A stretch of 64,000 nucleotides of DNA from Uloborus plumipes (lineage: Eukaryota > Arthropoda > Arachnida > Araneae > Uloboridae), in the NCBI GenBank assembly GCA_038373865.1, contig JAXGGA010002820.1, positions 1 through 64,000 on the forward strand, read 5' to 3'. Of this stretch, positions 11,850 through 24,179 are shown in pieces; the first letter of the stretch is position 1; the number at the start of each line of letters is the position of its first letter. The position numbers and the translations under genes were made by a program. The notes under the pieces were generated by a model that ran no database searches, had not been told where the DNA came from, and saw only the letters and a list, made by a program, of their open reading frames with translations.

Positions 11850-14640
11850 TTAAAGAAAATCTACAGTACAACCTTTGAGTATATTTTTGCATTTTTTTCG
11901 CATTAGTAACAGATATTTGTTGGAAGTTAGTAGCATTGCAGTTACAGTATATTTGTTGGAAGTTTGTAATACTGTGATCTTTCAGTATTTTAATGAAACA
12001 AAAGAACATAATATGAAATTTAGGATATTATTTATGAGTTATTCTGTTCACAAATAGACACCCTGTATGCAAAACGCAAATTATTTTTTTAATCAAGTAT
12101 GAATAGAAATATTTGGATCATTTTATTTATTAACTTATTTTTGCGTTTTTAATTATAATGATGTATCACTTGCGTTTTCAATCATTATATATATATAAAA
12201 GACTTAAATATCTCAAAATATATTTCACGATATTTTGCGCAAAATATATTTCTTAGCTGCTTGCCTGATTATCTCGAGTTATCTCGGGCGCGTATGAGTT
12301 GCAGGTTACTCATGGTTAACTCAAGTGAAACTAAATGATTTTCCATCTGTAAAAAAATTAAAAATTCAACTTGAATCCTGCATATTTTAGTTTGTTCCAA
12401 TTCTTTGTATTTAAAAATCAAATTTAAAAAATGTGATTTTTTTTTGCAATGTTTTCAAAAAAAATTGTAAGGGAAGCGGTTAATACAGAACTACATTTAA
12501 ATTACAGCATAATAAGGGAATGTATATGATATTTTCTTGCAGCTTTTATATACCTTCTGCGTTTTATGCAGAATAATTATGATACATGAAAGCAAACAAA
12601 TGAATTTTTATGGATTTCAATGCATAAAGATGACTGTAAAAAGTTTCGAGTCGCTTCAGTCGTCTTTCAAAAGTAGTTGTTTGCAGATGTCCGTTGGGGA
12701 AATTTTAGTGCAGCTTTTTTTATTTTCGTATTTTAAAGTTTTAGGGCCGTTTTTCCATGGAATGCATTTTATATGAGTTTTACATTTCTGTTCTAGAAGT
12801 ACATAAATCTAAGACATTTTATACTTTTTTTCTTGTTATGTTTCCAGTTTGCATGAAAGCAATCTGCATTTTCCCATGAAAAGTTTTAAAAACATGAAAA
12901 CAGATCGTCTTGATTTTTATCCTTGCTGTTTTCAATAAAAGTGGTCCCATAAACGTAGACAATGTTATTCCATAGAATAATAATGTAAGTTAGGGTGTGC
13001 AGTGCATTTCATGCATAAGTGGCAATTATTAATAAGGGTTTTTTATGTATATAGGTAACTTAGCTCAATTGCTTGAAGCTAAATGAGGATTAAGGAAATG
13101 TACAGCATTTATTTTTTTAATAAAATTTACTCATATTTTGTGTTATGCATTGCTTTCGGTTATAACCGTCATTATTATATGTTCTCATTAGATTTGTGAG
13201 TAGTTTTTTAGACTAAAATTAAAAAATATTTATTTTTTTTTTTGTTTTAGTTCGAGTACAAAAAAAAAAAAAAAAAAAAACAGTAGGTTCTACCGTTTAG
13301 TTCTCCTATTTGTGGCTGGCTTTGAAATTGAAACTGAGCAAATAGAATTTGTTATTTCTCGTGTATGTTGCAAAACGCCCCTCTAGCCCTTTTAGTTTTT
13401 TATAAATCATGCAAGTATTACGTTTTTGAATTTGGTCTAAATTATTTTGCAGTAATCAATATCAATGCATTCCATTAAAGTGGAAATTGTATTAATTGCA
13501 AGCATGTAATGTTCTTAATTTCATAAGTAAATTTAGTACAACTTTTACTCTTGTACACATAGACACATTTTCAAAAATGGAAAAAATAAAGTTAAGCACT
13601 CGTTAAAACGTGTCAATCCATAAAAAATTGAAATTCGAAAATCTTCACTTATCCAATTTTTTCTTGTGTGTTTTGGGTCAGAAGAGACAAAATAATAATA
13701 AAAAAATAATAATTTAACATATATAAATAACATATATAAATTTAACATATAGAAATTCTATACATATACATTCATAACTCTTGAAAAAAATTATTGACCA
13801 AAGTGTAAGTGGAGTTATTGCATAATAAATCATAAATGAAGGACCGTTTACTGTGTTGATAAATTTATAAATGTTTGGATCTATTTTTCACTATAACATT
13901 AAAAAGATTTTGCTTCAATAGAAGCTTGTTTTTCAGAAAATCAGCTGCACTGAGTTATTTTGTTTATTTTATTGTAAAAAGGAAGAAGAAAAAACATTCC
14001 AAAGCCGCTAGAACATTTAGTCACCTGACTTTTCCGAGTTATGTTGTCCCCATTTCCTAAGCGAGAGGAGAATGTTTTCTTCATATGTCAATTTCAATAT
14101 TTATTTAGGAAAATGATGGAGCTGAATAAATAAAATGCGCCAGTGAAATTTCAAATTGGTTTTTTTCTTGAAAATTGTACGACTTTATTACTATTTTGTG
14201 AAAGTTTGATTTTTGCTGGTGCTCTGATTTTTTTTGCTTTAACTAAGGTATGCATTAAAAAGTAGCAGTGAAACATTATTTGATGTTTAAAATGATCACT
14301 TTTGGGTTAGTATTTTTTCAAAAAAATATAGAAATGTAGTTTTCATTCGTATAATTCTTAATGCACACCGTTAAATTCTTCAAATTAGATGAAATAGTGA
14401 TTGTTGCACTATTGATACGGATCGGAGTTTTCTCTGAAGCTACATGAGAACTTTCCACGATGAAGCAGACACAATAAACTACATATGACAGCTTTGTATT
14501 TAATTTTAAAACATGTAATTAACAAAGTATTAACAGCAACAAAACTGCAGCTCAGAATTCTGCAAACAAACAAAAATGTATGAGTAAAACAAAACACGGA
14601 AAGTTAGAATAGAACTCTGTTGAAGGAAAAAAAAACAAGT
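11850..14640. other. A+T-rich sequence, no recognised gene
   Basis: Only simple-sequence features stand out: an AT microsatellite near 12187-12198 and a 20-base A run at about 13260-13280. Small open frames here are short, A+T-driven and carry no recognisable motifs. Confidence 0.4.
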
Positions 14641-14651
14641 AAAATAATATT

Positions 14652-14719
14652 TTGTGATCCTGGATTCGAACTCATGTTCTTCCCATTACAAGCACTTCAC
14701 TCTCTCCAACCACGCTATC
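14652..14719 (-). repeat. tRNA-like sequence, probable SINE head or tRNA pseudogene
   Basis: On the minus strand the B-box-like GAGTTCGAATCCAGG follows, after about 35 bases, the A-box-like TGGTTGGAGAGAGTG. A complete cloverleaf with a paired acceptor stem could not be drawn. No target-site duplication was identified. Confidence 0.35.
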
Positions 14720-15484
14720 TTCATTTTTGGATGCTATTCATTAATATGTAATAAAAAAAAATTTGATCAAGGGGAAAAAATAGACCATGGGTCGACTATG
14801 GGTCGTTAGCCGGAACGATAAGTTTTAAAAAGAGGGTTAAACCATATAAATTGATAACGGATTAAAGAAAATCTCGAAATGAGGCAGAAAAACCGGCTGC
14901 AGAAATAATATAGAAGATGCGGAAGCGGTTTTTGCTGTTTTTCTGCATAAAATACATTGGTTATATCTCCTTTGACCCCCCCCCCCCACGGAAAAATTTA
15001 AATAGAAGAGCCTGCTTAGAAGATTTAGAACTTGATAATTCTAAAATATCTCTACATCGCTGGAATTTCTCATGAGATCAATGTTATTGTTCACGCTGAG
15101 AGATTTTTTAATGAATTTAGTGGAGTTTTGATAGGGGGTAGATGACCTGAGTAGACAGATTTTAGGGGTCCATGCATGAAAGTTTCGGAAAACGGTGTGT
15201 TATGATATAACACAGTTTATTCAAACATTATATTTTTGACCAATAGTGAGCCCATCGAGAGTTTTTAGAAGCACTATAATGAATCTAAAAATATAGACCA
15301 CTTGTATCATTCCTTAACTTCCAGCCTAAATGAAGTGAATATTATCTTTTGGCTGCTTGAATGCAAAGAGTTACAGTAAAATCCCATTTTTACTAAGTCT
15401 TTATGTAGCAAACATTTTGATTTTGAGAAGCCTTAAGTAAGCCTTAACTCACATTAAATAGGATTTAGATACAATTTCACAATA

Positions 15485-15652
15485 CTGTCGGCCCTGCTTT
15501 AACGAATACTGTCAGTTCCAAGAAATATAATTCGATTAAGCGGGGATCTTTAACGTTGAGTACATGTCATGGGGAAATATTCGGTTCCGGGATGTTTTAA
15601 TCGTTCAAGTGGTTATTCGTTTATCCATTACCCGATTAAGCAGGACCAACAG
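15485..15652. mobile_element. TA-flanked 168-bp MITE, possibly pogo/Tigger-like
   Basis: The termini CTGTCGGCCCTGCTTTAACG and, read inward from the right, CTGTTGGTCCTGCTTAATCG match at 16 of 20 positions. TA lies immediately outside both ends (15483-15484 and 15653-15654). TIRs of the form CAGTNGGNCC with TA duplications are known for the pogo/Tigger group, so the resemblance is suggestive. No coding capacity. Confidence 0.6.
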
Positions 15653-15777
15653 TAACGGTATAACAACATTTCGTTAAAATGAAATGATTTCAGTGGTCCC
15701 TTGCACTTTGCTAAAATGGAATTCGACTCCGATATCAAAAGTTTACATTGTCGGATAACATACTGGGTGTGTGTGTG

Positions 15778-15884
15778 CCCAAGTAGCACACTTCGTTTCT
15801 TAAAGGTTGTAAAATGGTTATTAACGTTGTAACAACCGCTTAAAAACGTTTATAAAACGTTTAAAGGTTATTTATGCTACCTGG
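15778..15884. mobile_element. Small MITE-like element with CCCAAGTAGCA termini
   Basis: CCCAAGTAGCA near 15779 is mirrored by TGCTACCTGGGT near 15873, an inverted pair with one mismatch. The interior holds repeated ACGTTT-type stretches (AACGTTGTAAC, AAACGTTTATAAAACGTTTA). No target-site duplication was assigned. Confidence 0.35.
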
Positions 15885-15889
15885 GTGGA

Positions 15890-18800
15890 GGAGGAGGGGG
15901 GGTTAAGAATTCAAAGTTATTTTTTATACGTATCACCGCATGCCTCTAGTTTTTCTGTGTCTAAATTGTATTTATATCTCAACATATATTTTTTTTTATT
16001 GCGTACAAGAACAGCGAATGATGACTAACTTTTATAGTCATTGGTCATCTGATGGGGTAATATCACCCCGTTTAATTAAAAAAAAATATATACATATATA
16101 TAATGACCCTTTATTGTCACTGAGTAATTTGCACTACTGTGGAATATTCTGATTATTTAAAACTGTATTTTACGTTATTTTAGGGAAGGGGGGGAGGGGT
16201 ACCATTTCTTACGAGAGATGGTTGAATTTATGCGCAAATATTTACTAAAATACACTAATTTAACATTATTTAACATTTTTATAGTAAAAAATAAATATTC
16301 GTGAAGTCACATTTGGAATCAGTCAGAAAATAAAATGATAATTGGTTTTGCTAAGTTGTAATGTTTCGAAATTATTGACTTTGGATTAATACTTTCACTT
16401 AATAAGTAAGACTATGCGGAAACTCATATTTTGAGTAAACTGTAAGTGTAACTATTTATCCCTGTAAAGTAAAATCCGAGAGCAAAGTATGTAGACACAG
16501 AATGCATCGGAACGTTTTCTTTCTAAAAGTCTGAGGATTAGAGCTCGAGGTAACAAATGAGCTCAAAAGTTCAGTAAATGCTCATTATTAATGGTTTTTT
16601 CATCATTAAAACTGTATTTTGCCTCCGGTAACAAAAGAAGTAAAGATTTATGCTTAGAAAAATGATGAATAACTTTCAAATTACCATTTTCATTTCATTA
16701 TGTTCTTCTTTTTTGTTACTTTTTCGTAATGCTGCTAAAAAGAGATAGCTATTTTATATCATTCCAAAAGAGAACAAAGGAATTTGAATTTTTTTACGTG
16801 GAGATAATGAATTACTTGCAAAGAGACACAATATGAAAAAAGTGGTTATGTAGAGAAAGGGCAAGATCACAATTGAGAGACAGATTTCTTTAGAATTTAG
16901 GAAGCATAGCCATCTTTGCAAAAGAAGTCTGAGATGAATAGTTTACTAAAGGATTTTTGGTCTAATAACGACCTCTATTGTACATAGGAATGTTTTTAAA
17001 AGTGTTTTCCTTTCTTGCTAAAACTGTTTCTAGAGCATAATGTAGGAGCTTGCAACATATTATGCAGTAATATTCACGAAAGATAATGATGATTTGGTGG
17101 AGAGAAAAACTTGAGGTGCTGTGTCTTACTTTAAATGAATGCCAATTTATACAAAACTTACTTAAATCTTACATCTGGATTTAATGTGGTAATCATCAAA
17201 CAGCGATTTACTTTTCTAAAAATGATTTAAAAATCACTCTGCATTAAGTCAGTTGCTTTTTATTTTCATTAATTTTATATAAAACTGTTTCATAATTAAT
17301 GGTATTGTCACGGCTGATGACTGTCCAATGTAAGGCAAAGGTCATTATGTTTCTGTATTATTATTTTAAAAATATATAAATACTTTATAAATTATAATAC
17401 AAAAAATAATTAAACACACTATTGTTGGTATTATTATTGTGTAAAAAGTATAATTAAATGCAATAGTTATATCATTAAAATAAATATTTGGTATTTTTAG
17501 TACAATTTTTCAAAAAAATAACAAACTATATATGTTTTAACTACGGCAAAGCAAAATTACTGGGGCATTTTTGCATGTATACCTTGACAGATACATATCA
17601 AGATCTTGGAGATCATTTCTTCAACGGTTAGCAGAAATATGGAAAAAATCAAAGCACTTGATGAATAGCTTTACTCGTACAGTGCGGAAGTATAAATTAG
17701 GCTGACGTCTAGTAATGCGTAAAGCGGTTTTTCTTTAGGTCTTCAACAAGAATAAAAAGGTTGCTGAAAACAAATGCGTGTCATGCATTGTGAATATTTA
17801 AAATTTTAAGCTAGCAAAAAGATTAACTCTTCAGTTATTCAGCAACTCATGGCAGAATCATTTCCATCAGTAATTGATTCCAAAACTACATCACAATTAC
17901 GTGTTTTCATCATGTAAATCAAGTTAAATCTCTTTCAAATTAACTCAAACGTTTCAAAAAAATCTGTGATCTTCTTAAGAAATAAAAACACTAAAATATA
18001 TTATGTTATTTTTAGTACTTTAAACTCCAGAAAATCATATCTGTAAAATATATGTGACAAAACGTAACTTTAAGAGAATATTGTAAATGTTTTAGAAATA
18101 CAATTTTTAAATTGAGACAAAACATCAATTTTAATGAAAGTTTTTAAGCACAAGTTAATTGTACAAACATAAAATATTTTGTAACATTTTTGATTTGTAT
18201 TATGAGACAAAAACCCAAAGTACTGTAATATGTTGTAGACATGTAATTGATCGCAAATAACAGCTTATGACAAGATCTAAACATTTTAGCTAGCAAAAAG
18301 ATATACTCTTCAGTTTGTTATGCAGCAGTACATGGCATACTAGTTTCCATCACTAACTCATAATAAGAGTGCACCTTTTTTTAAATGAGCCAGATGTCTA
18401 TACTAGAGCCTAGAAGCAAAAATGTGATTTCTGATTCATTCTGCTATGGTGCCATTTCAGATATTGTTAGCTGCCACAAAATCAGATACATTAGGTAGTA
18501 AGACTAAAAAGCCCACAGGTCTCTGAAACCAAGAATCATTTTCTTAGTCAGTTTCAACAGTGTGCTTCTTAATGTAGCTAAAATTTCCTTTTATATGATT
18601 TAAGTTTTAAGAAATAAAAACTTCGTGGAATGTACAGCAAACTTCATTTGACAATTGTTTTTACACAAACATTTAAATGCCTTTAGAATAACATAGCTGA
18701 CAAACAATTTACCAAACCAACAAATTACGAAACTGTAGTTTAATTGACCATTATAACGGAGAAACTTAATTTGTCTGTTTCCTCAAGCCTCAACTGCTAC

Positions 18801-20600
18801 AAACTCCGTCTGTTTATCCAATCAATAGTTTAGAGTCAATTAACTAGAGTTCGTAAATTAATGTCGGAGAACGACAATGCTAGAAGTTAGGTTGCTAATA
18901 AATATTGCACATATTGTACGCATTTCAATCGTGCTTCAAACTAATTGAAATAGCTTGGAGTTTTCACATAAATAGGTGTATAGTTCAGGTAGGAACATGA
19001 CCAATCCCCCCATTATCTCATAAACTCTGCTGCAAAAACACTTTAGAGCTTGATGAAGGAAACCTCGATGGTTTTGTGATTTTATTCTTTTGTTGATTTG
19101 ACTTTGAGCAAAATGTCCGCAATCATAAATATGGTATGTGTTCATATTTATTACATTCCCTTATTTGATAATTTTATCTCCTAACAATTTTCTAAAATCT
19201 TCACGATAAGTAATTCATTTTTTCCTAGAAAGTAATCCTGCTTTGCAATGAAACTACTTTCGCAAGGAAATAAAATATGTTCCGATGGAAAATTTAAATA
19301 AATGTCTGGCATCAAAGCCTAAATTGCATGTTCTCTGCGTATAGCACGAAAATAACAATAATAAAAATAATATTAATAATTAAATCATGTAACATTCAAT
19401 TTTCGGTGTCAATATGAAATGATTTAAATCTGACGTTGATCAGTTGACTTCGGGTTTGTTGAGGTTTAAACGATTTGGTTTGCTAAAAAAAAGGGGTGAA
19501 GAAAGCCCGTTAGTGTTCCCATAAGTTTATTGGCTTTGTGCCAGTCTAAGAATTTCTCTTCTATCGACATAACATAAGTGAGCTCGTTTAATGTAAAGCA
19601 TCAGGGAACCAGAGCCGCACTATACCAATCATACTTTTGCAATAAATAGTAAACTCAAAGCTTAACACTGCAATTAAAATAAAATCATTAATTTATGAGG
19701 AAATATTGTATAAATCCTAAAAATCACTGATTGATGGGGAATGGTTATTCAAATAAGCTAAATGTGTAATGTATTTCAAAATCATTACTCATGCTCGATA
19801 AATGCTTCATTTTGTTTTGTCTGTATCTAAGGAAAACATATGTACCTTAAAAAACTTTTTTGATATGTTTTGAAATTTAAAGGAGAAAATTTATAGAAAA
19901 TACGTTCAAAATTTCCTCACAAAAAATTTTAATTTTTACTCCTCAATTTTCTGGGAGCTTTCACAATTCTTTATATTGTAATTTAAAAATGTTTATAAGT
20001 TTATAGTAAATATTTACAAGTGGTAATCCGTCCTATCGGTTTACAGTTCTACGTACTTTTAAACTTAATCCTACGTCACACATGACCACATGATTGACGA
20101 GTGCCACGCGGCATGTAAGCGTAACATTTGTAAAAAGTGTTTTATGTAATCTCCATTTGGCACCATTTATAAAATGTGGTCACGACAATAAACATTGTAT
20201 TTTGTCAGAAAACGATATAATGATTACATTTACTGCAAATCATTCTCTGGATCAAAAATCCGTTTTAAAACTGCTGACTTCCTGTTTGTACAAGATAAAA
20301 GAACAAAATATGAAGATTAAGGACTCCCATTCTGGAATCCAGCACATATTTGCTGGTAGGAATGTTTGAAAATACTCGCAGAACCATTTTTGTAATGGAT
20401 TAACATTGCAAGAAAGAGCAGAGTTTGACCATTGCTATTGAAGGTGTCATTTGCTGAAAGAGAGAAAAATATCACTCATTTGATGCAAATGTCATCACAT
20501 GCAATGGCGCACAGAGGAATTTTTAACAGATTTGGGCTAGAATCGCACATTCTCGCAGCATACTACTTAAAATTGTAAGAAAAGCAGTCGAAAACTTTGT
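15890..20600. other. A+T-rich sequence with one diverged local duplication, no recognised gene
   Basis: No gene was recognised in about 4.7 kb. Two segments near 17808-17880 and 18288-18350 share GCTAGCAAAAAGAT, CTCTTCAGTT and TTTCCATCA in the same order, which suggests an old local direct duplication with about 480-base spacing. A moderately complex block lies near 18930-19140, without a supported reading frame. Confidence 0.4.
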
Positions 20601-20607
20601 ACAATGA

Positions 20608-20728
20608 ATGAAGTTAAAAATACAAGACAATGTGTTTAAAAGTACAAATAAAATATTAAAACTCTTCAACTCTTTTTTAATATTTTATTTGTACTTTTGA
20701 ACACGTTGTCTTGTATTTTTAACTTCAT
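20608..20728. repeat. Near-perfect 54-bp hairpin
   Basis: The arms 20608-20661 and 20675-20728 are reverse complements with two mismatches, separated by a 13-base loop (20662-20674). The outer ends read ATGAAGTTAAAAATACAAGA and its complement. No TIR-type flanking duplication was recognised. If transcribed, it would give a long double-stranded stem suited to Dicer processing; this is inference. Confidence 0.8.
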
Positions 20729-21378
20729 ACCACTTAAATTTGACACCAAACATATTCTTTTGATTTTTTTGATTGTCGGGAACAAAAAAACATTTAAATA
20801 TTGGTTATTGAACAAATAAAGTAGCAATTATTAATAAGGAATATTTAATAAAATTACCAGATAGCATGATACTTTAGGTGTCTTTTAGTTTCATAATCAA
20901 AAGAAAAAAAAAAACATGGCATTCATAAAGGCAATTCATGTGCGTAGACAAAGAACATCCTTTCACTTCTAGAATATATATATATTTTTTATCTTTACCT
21001 ATAAAAGAATATTCCCAAAATACGCTAATGTGATTTTTTTTTTTTTTTTGAAATTTTGATCACTCATTTTTACCATATAGTGTAAAAATCATGTTTTACA
21101 GCTGTTTTACACCAAGATGGATCTACGTTGCAGCTTAATAATTTCCGTGTTACATAGTCATGCAGAATCATGAAATACAAGCGAGTAAAAGAATGGTTGA
21201 CTGAGTTGTCACTTGGGCTTACCAGTGCATGTGGTTAGATGATTACTGTATGATAAGGATTACAGATAGTAAAAAGTAATTGGGGGTGATGAGGGGGCTG
21301 AGCCCCTGGACACTCTCCTATTGTGAGTCACTGGTCACTTGGACTTCAAAAATGAGAGTTCAGTTAAGCTATATATTG
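20729..21378. other. A+T-rich sequence, no recognised gene
   Basis: Nothing gene-like was seen. It includes a poly-T run near 21036-21050 and a G+C-richer patch near 21290-21330. Confidence 0.4.
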
Positions 21379-22408
21379 GACTAGCTGCGTGGCCCGGCAT
21401 TGCACCGGCTACCTCTGTATAAATGTACTATTCAACGCAATACCCGATATAAAATACCACGCACTTTTATTATTTGTTTAGATAAGTACCCATGTTGTAC
21501 TAAACCATGACAAATCAAATTATTTATTTAGATTAGTAACTATATGCGACTATTTAAAAAAAAGTTAGACTCATTTGAAGCCAACGTATATATGTGCTAC
21601 ATAAGGGAAAAAAACGTTAAAAGAATAATTAAACAATACCCAATACAAAAATACTATGCAATTAAATTGTGTGTTTAGTACCAATGATACAAAATAGTAA
21701 AACCGTTACAAAAATATGACGAATCATATTATTTACTTAGATTAGTAACTATCTTAAATCATAAAAAAAAAAGAAGGTTTGACTCATTTGAAACTTACTT
21801 ACCTACCTATTACATAAGAAAAAAAAAGTCAAAAGAGTAAGAAAACAATACCCTATATAAATATACTATGGTTTTAAATTATGTGCTTAGTTAAGTACCT
21901 GAGGTACACTATAATAATAATGTTACAAAGAACAACCACAAATGAAGAATAAATACTAACAATCTGAGCCATGTGGCAAGAGGCAAGACTCTCGAGGCTA
22001 GAGCAATTGTCAACCAGCGCTCACTACACAGTTGCTAAAAAAATAATTTTAACGAACGACATCTCTCGAGAAGAGTGGAAACTAATCCACATTAAAAAGC
22101 AAGAGTAACTGCTTGATTGTCAACGATTGAATGTAGAGGGCGCTTCCACAGTTGCAAAAGCTTAGCAATACTCTTTATGAGCGCCATCTCTCGAGAAGAG
22201 AGGATTATTAATTATTTTCGTAGAATTTATATTTTTTTACATTATTATTTTTAGTTAAAACAATAACTCCTATAGCCTAAAGCCCTCCCGGATAAATGGA
22301 CTATTCAACACAAAAAGAATATTTCAAATCGAACCAATAGTTCCTGAGATTAGCGCGTACAAGCAAACAAACAAACAAACTCTACAGCTTTATATTATTA
22401 GTATAGAT
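21379..22408 (+). repeat. Full-length copy 2 of the ACTAGC...TATTATTAGTATAGAT dispersed repeat
   Basis: It starts ACTAGCTGCGTGGCCCGGCA and ends TATTATTAGTATAGAT, collinear with copy 1 (10736-11849) and with the short copy at 6548-6877. The start has the GGCCCGGC-type opening that the other copies keep only in part, so this copy is the best reference for the family. Two internal blocks end in ATCTCTCGAGAAGAG. A GTTTGTTTGTTT-type run on the opposite strand lies just before the end. No enzyme frame was found. Confidence 0.6.
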
Positions 22409-22634
22409 AGGATGAAATATTCCCTCAGATTAAGAAATAACATTTATTAATTTCAAGTTATCAATGTTCTCAATTTTTGTCAAAGGGGATTTAAAATATA
22501 GCTGCTGCTTACAAATAATAAAATAACATGGTTTTGCATTCTGAAATTAAAAAAAAATGCTCTATACAACTTCTATGCTGAAAAATTATATATAGAAAAG
22601 CGCATATTGAAGGGCAGCATGGAAAATACATTAT

Positions 22635-22711
22635 TGGGGGCCTCCGTGGCTTTGAAATAAGGGCTGGGCTTTGAATGCTGAATGTCATGGACTCGATTCC
22701 CAAAGTAGCCC
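22635..22711 (+). repeat. tRNA-like sequence, probable SINE head
   Basis: An A-box-like GTGGCTTTGAAATAAGG is followed, after about 30 bases, by the B-box-like GGACTCGATTCCC. An A+T-rich tail (TAATAAATAAATC) lies about 60 bases further on. No target-site duplication could be confirmed. Confidence 0.35.
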
Positions 22712-23330
22712 GATTATTTTCTTTTATTGTGCTGCAACTCGATCTTGTGTTGTCTTATATGCTAATAAATAAATCTAATCTCTAAAGGCAGCGGCACTCT
22801 GTATTCATAGTAAGTACCAACTATGACACGATAACAACTTTCAAGATCGCAAATAAAAAGTCATATGACTTTTAACTAAATGAATTTCAGTTTATCACAG
22901 TTTTTTTTTTTTTATATAAATGCATTTAAATGTCTTATTACAAACTTATTAAGAGTTCTTGAGCGTATTTGTATAACGAATGAAAAATTTGTTATATTTA
23001 GAAAGAACAAAAACATAGCAAATTATTTCCTTGATAATCCCGTAATAAACATTTTTAGGCAAGATGGGTATTAATATAAGTCTTCATGAACATTATTATT
23101 GTACAATATGGCATTGTTTCATTTAGAAATATTAGTTTTCCTTTTTGTAATAAGATGATTTCTTACTCATATCTCATTAAAAGAGTGCATAATAATTAAT
23201 CTTCAAGAAAAATCTTTCAGCAAGGGTAAATCAAATTTGATTGAAAAATGTTTGGAATTGCTCATTTCGAACAATTTCAAACACAACAGGGTAACTACGA
23301 ATCAAGTGTTTGATTAATGTTATTGGTTTA
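22712..23330. other. A+T-rich sequence, no recognised gene
   Basis: No gene or repeat boundary was recognised. A plus-strand open frame at 22880-23074 crosses a poly-T run and lacks recognisable motifs. Confidence 0.4.
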
Positions 23331-23472
23331 TAGTCTGTGGAGTTAGTGACAAAAACAGCCTAAATATTTCACTTCCGGATACCAGTGTGAAATTTGGTAC
23401 AGAGCTTAGGTACATATATAAGAACAAAAAACCGCCGGGAGACACTTGATCAGGGGTCATGAACTCCCATGA

Positions 23473-24163
23473 TGACGTCATCAAGATGGCCGCTTTTACA
23501 GGTAAATACGTTCGTTTAATTGCTTAAACTCCATCATAGATTAAAATATTGCAAAACTCAAAGGTATCAACTGAAAGCTCTTTAAAATAGCTATTTCGAA
23601 ATATTTAATTTTTCTTTCTGAGGTCAAGGGCCCACCTGTAATGACGTCATCAAAATGGCCGCTTTTAAAGGTAAATACGTTTGTTTAACTCCCCATAAAA
23701 CTCCATCATAGATTTAAATATTTTGAAACACAACTATATCATCTGAAAGCGCTTTAAAAGATCTATTTAGAAAGATTTAATTTTTCTTTCTGAGGTCAAG
23801 GGCTCACCTGTGATGACGTCATCAAAATGGCCGCTTTTACAAGTAAATACGTTCGTTTAACTGCTTAAAACACCATCATAGATTCAAATATTGCAAAACT
23901 CAAATGTATCACCTGAAAGCTCTTTAAAAGAGCTATTTAGAAAGATTTAATTTTTCTTTTTGAGGTCAAGGTCCCACCTGTACTGACGTCATCAAAATGG
24001 CCGCTTTTACAGGTAAATACGTTTGTTTAACTCCCCCTAAAACTCCATCATAGATTCAAATATTGCAAAACTCAAATATATCATCTAAAAGCTCTTTAAA
24101 AGAGCTATCTAGAAAGATTTAATTTTTATTTCTTAGGTCAAGGGCCCACCTGTGATGACGTCA
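23473..24163 (+). repeat. Forward array of ~171-bp monomers (five TGACGTCA sites)
   Basis: TGACGTCA begins at 23473, 23642, 23814, 23984 and 24156, giving spacings of 169, 172, 170 and 172. In most units the core is the 12-base palindrome GATGACGTCATC followed by AAAATGGCCGC. Between palindromes the order is ATGGCCGC, GTAAATACGTT, CTCCATCATAGATT, AGCTCTTTAAAAGAGCT, then GAGGTCAAGG. Confidence 0.9.
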
Positions 24164-24179
24164 TTTGAGGCCATTTTGA

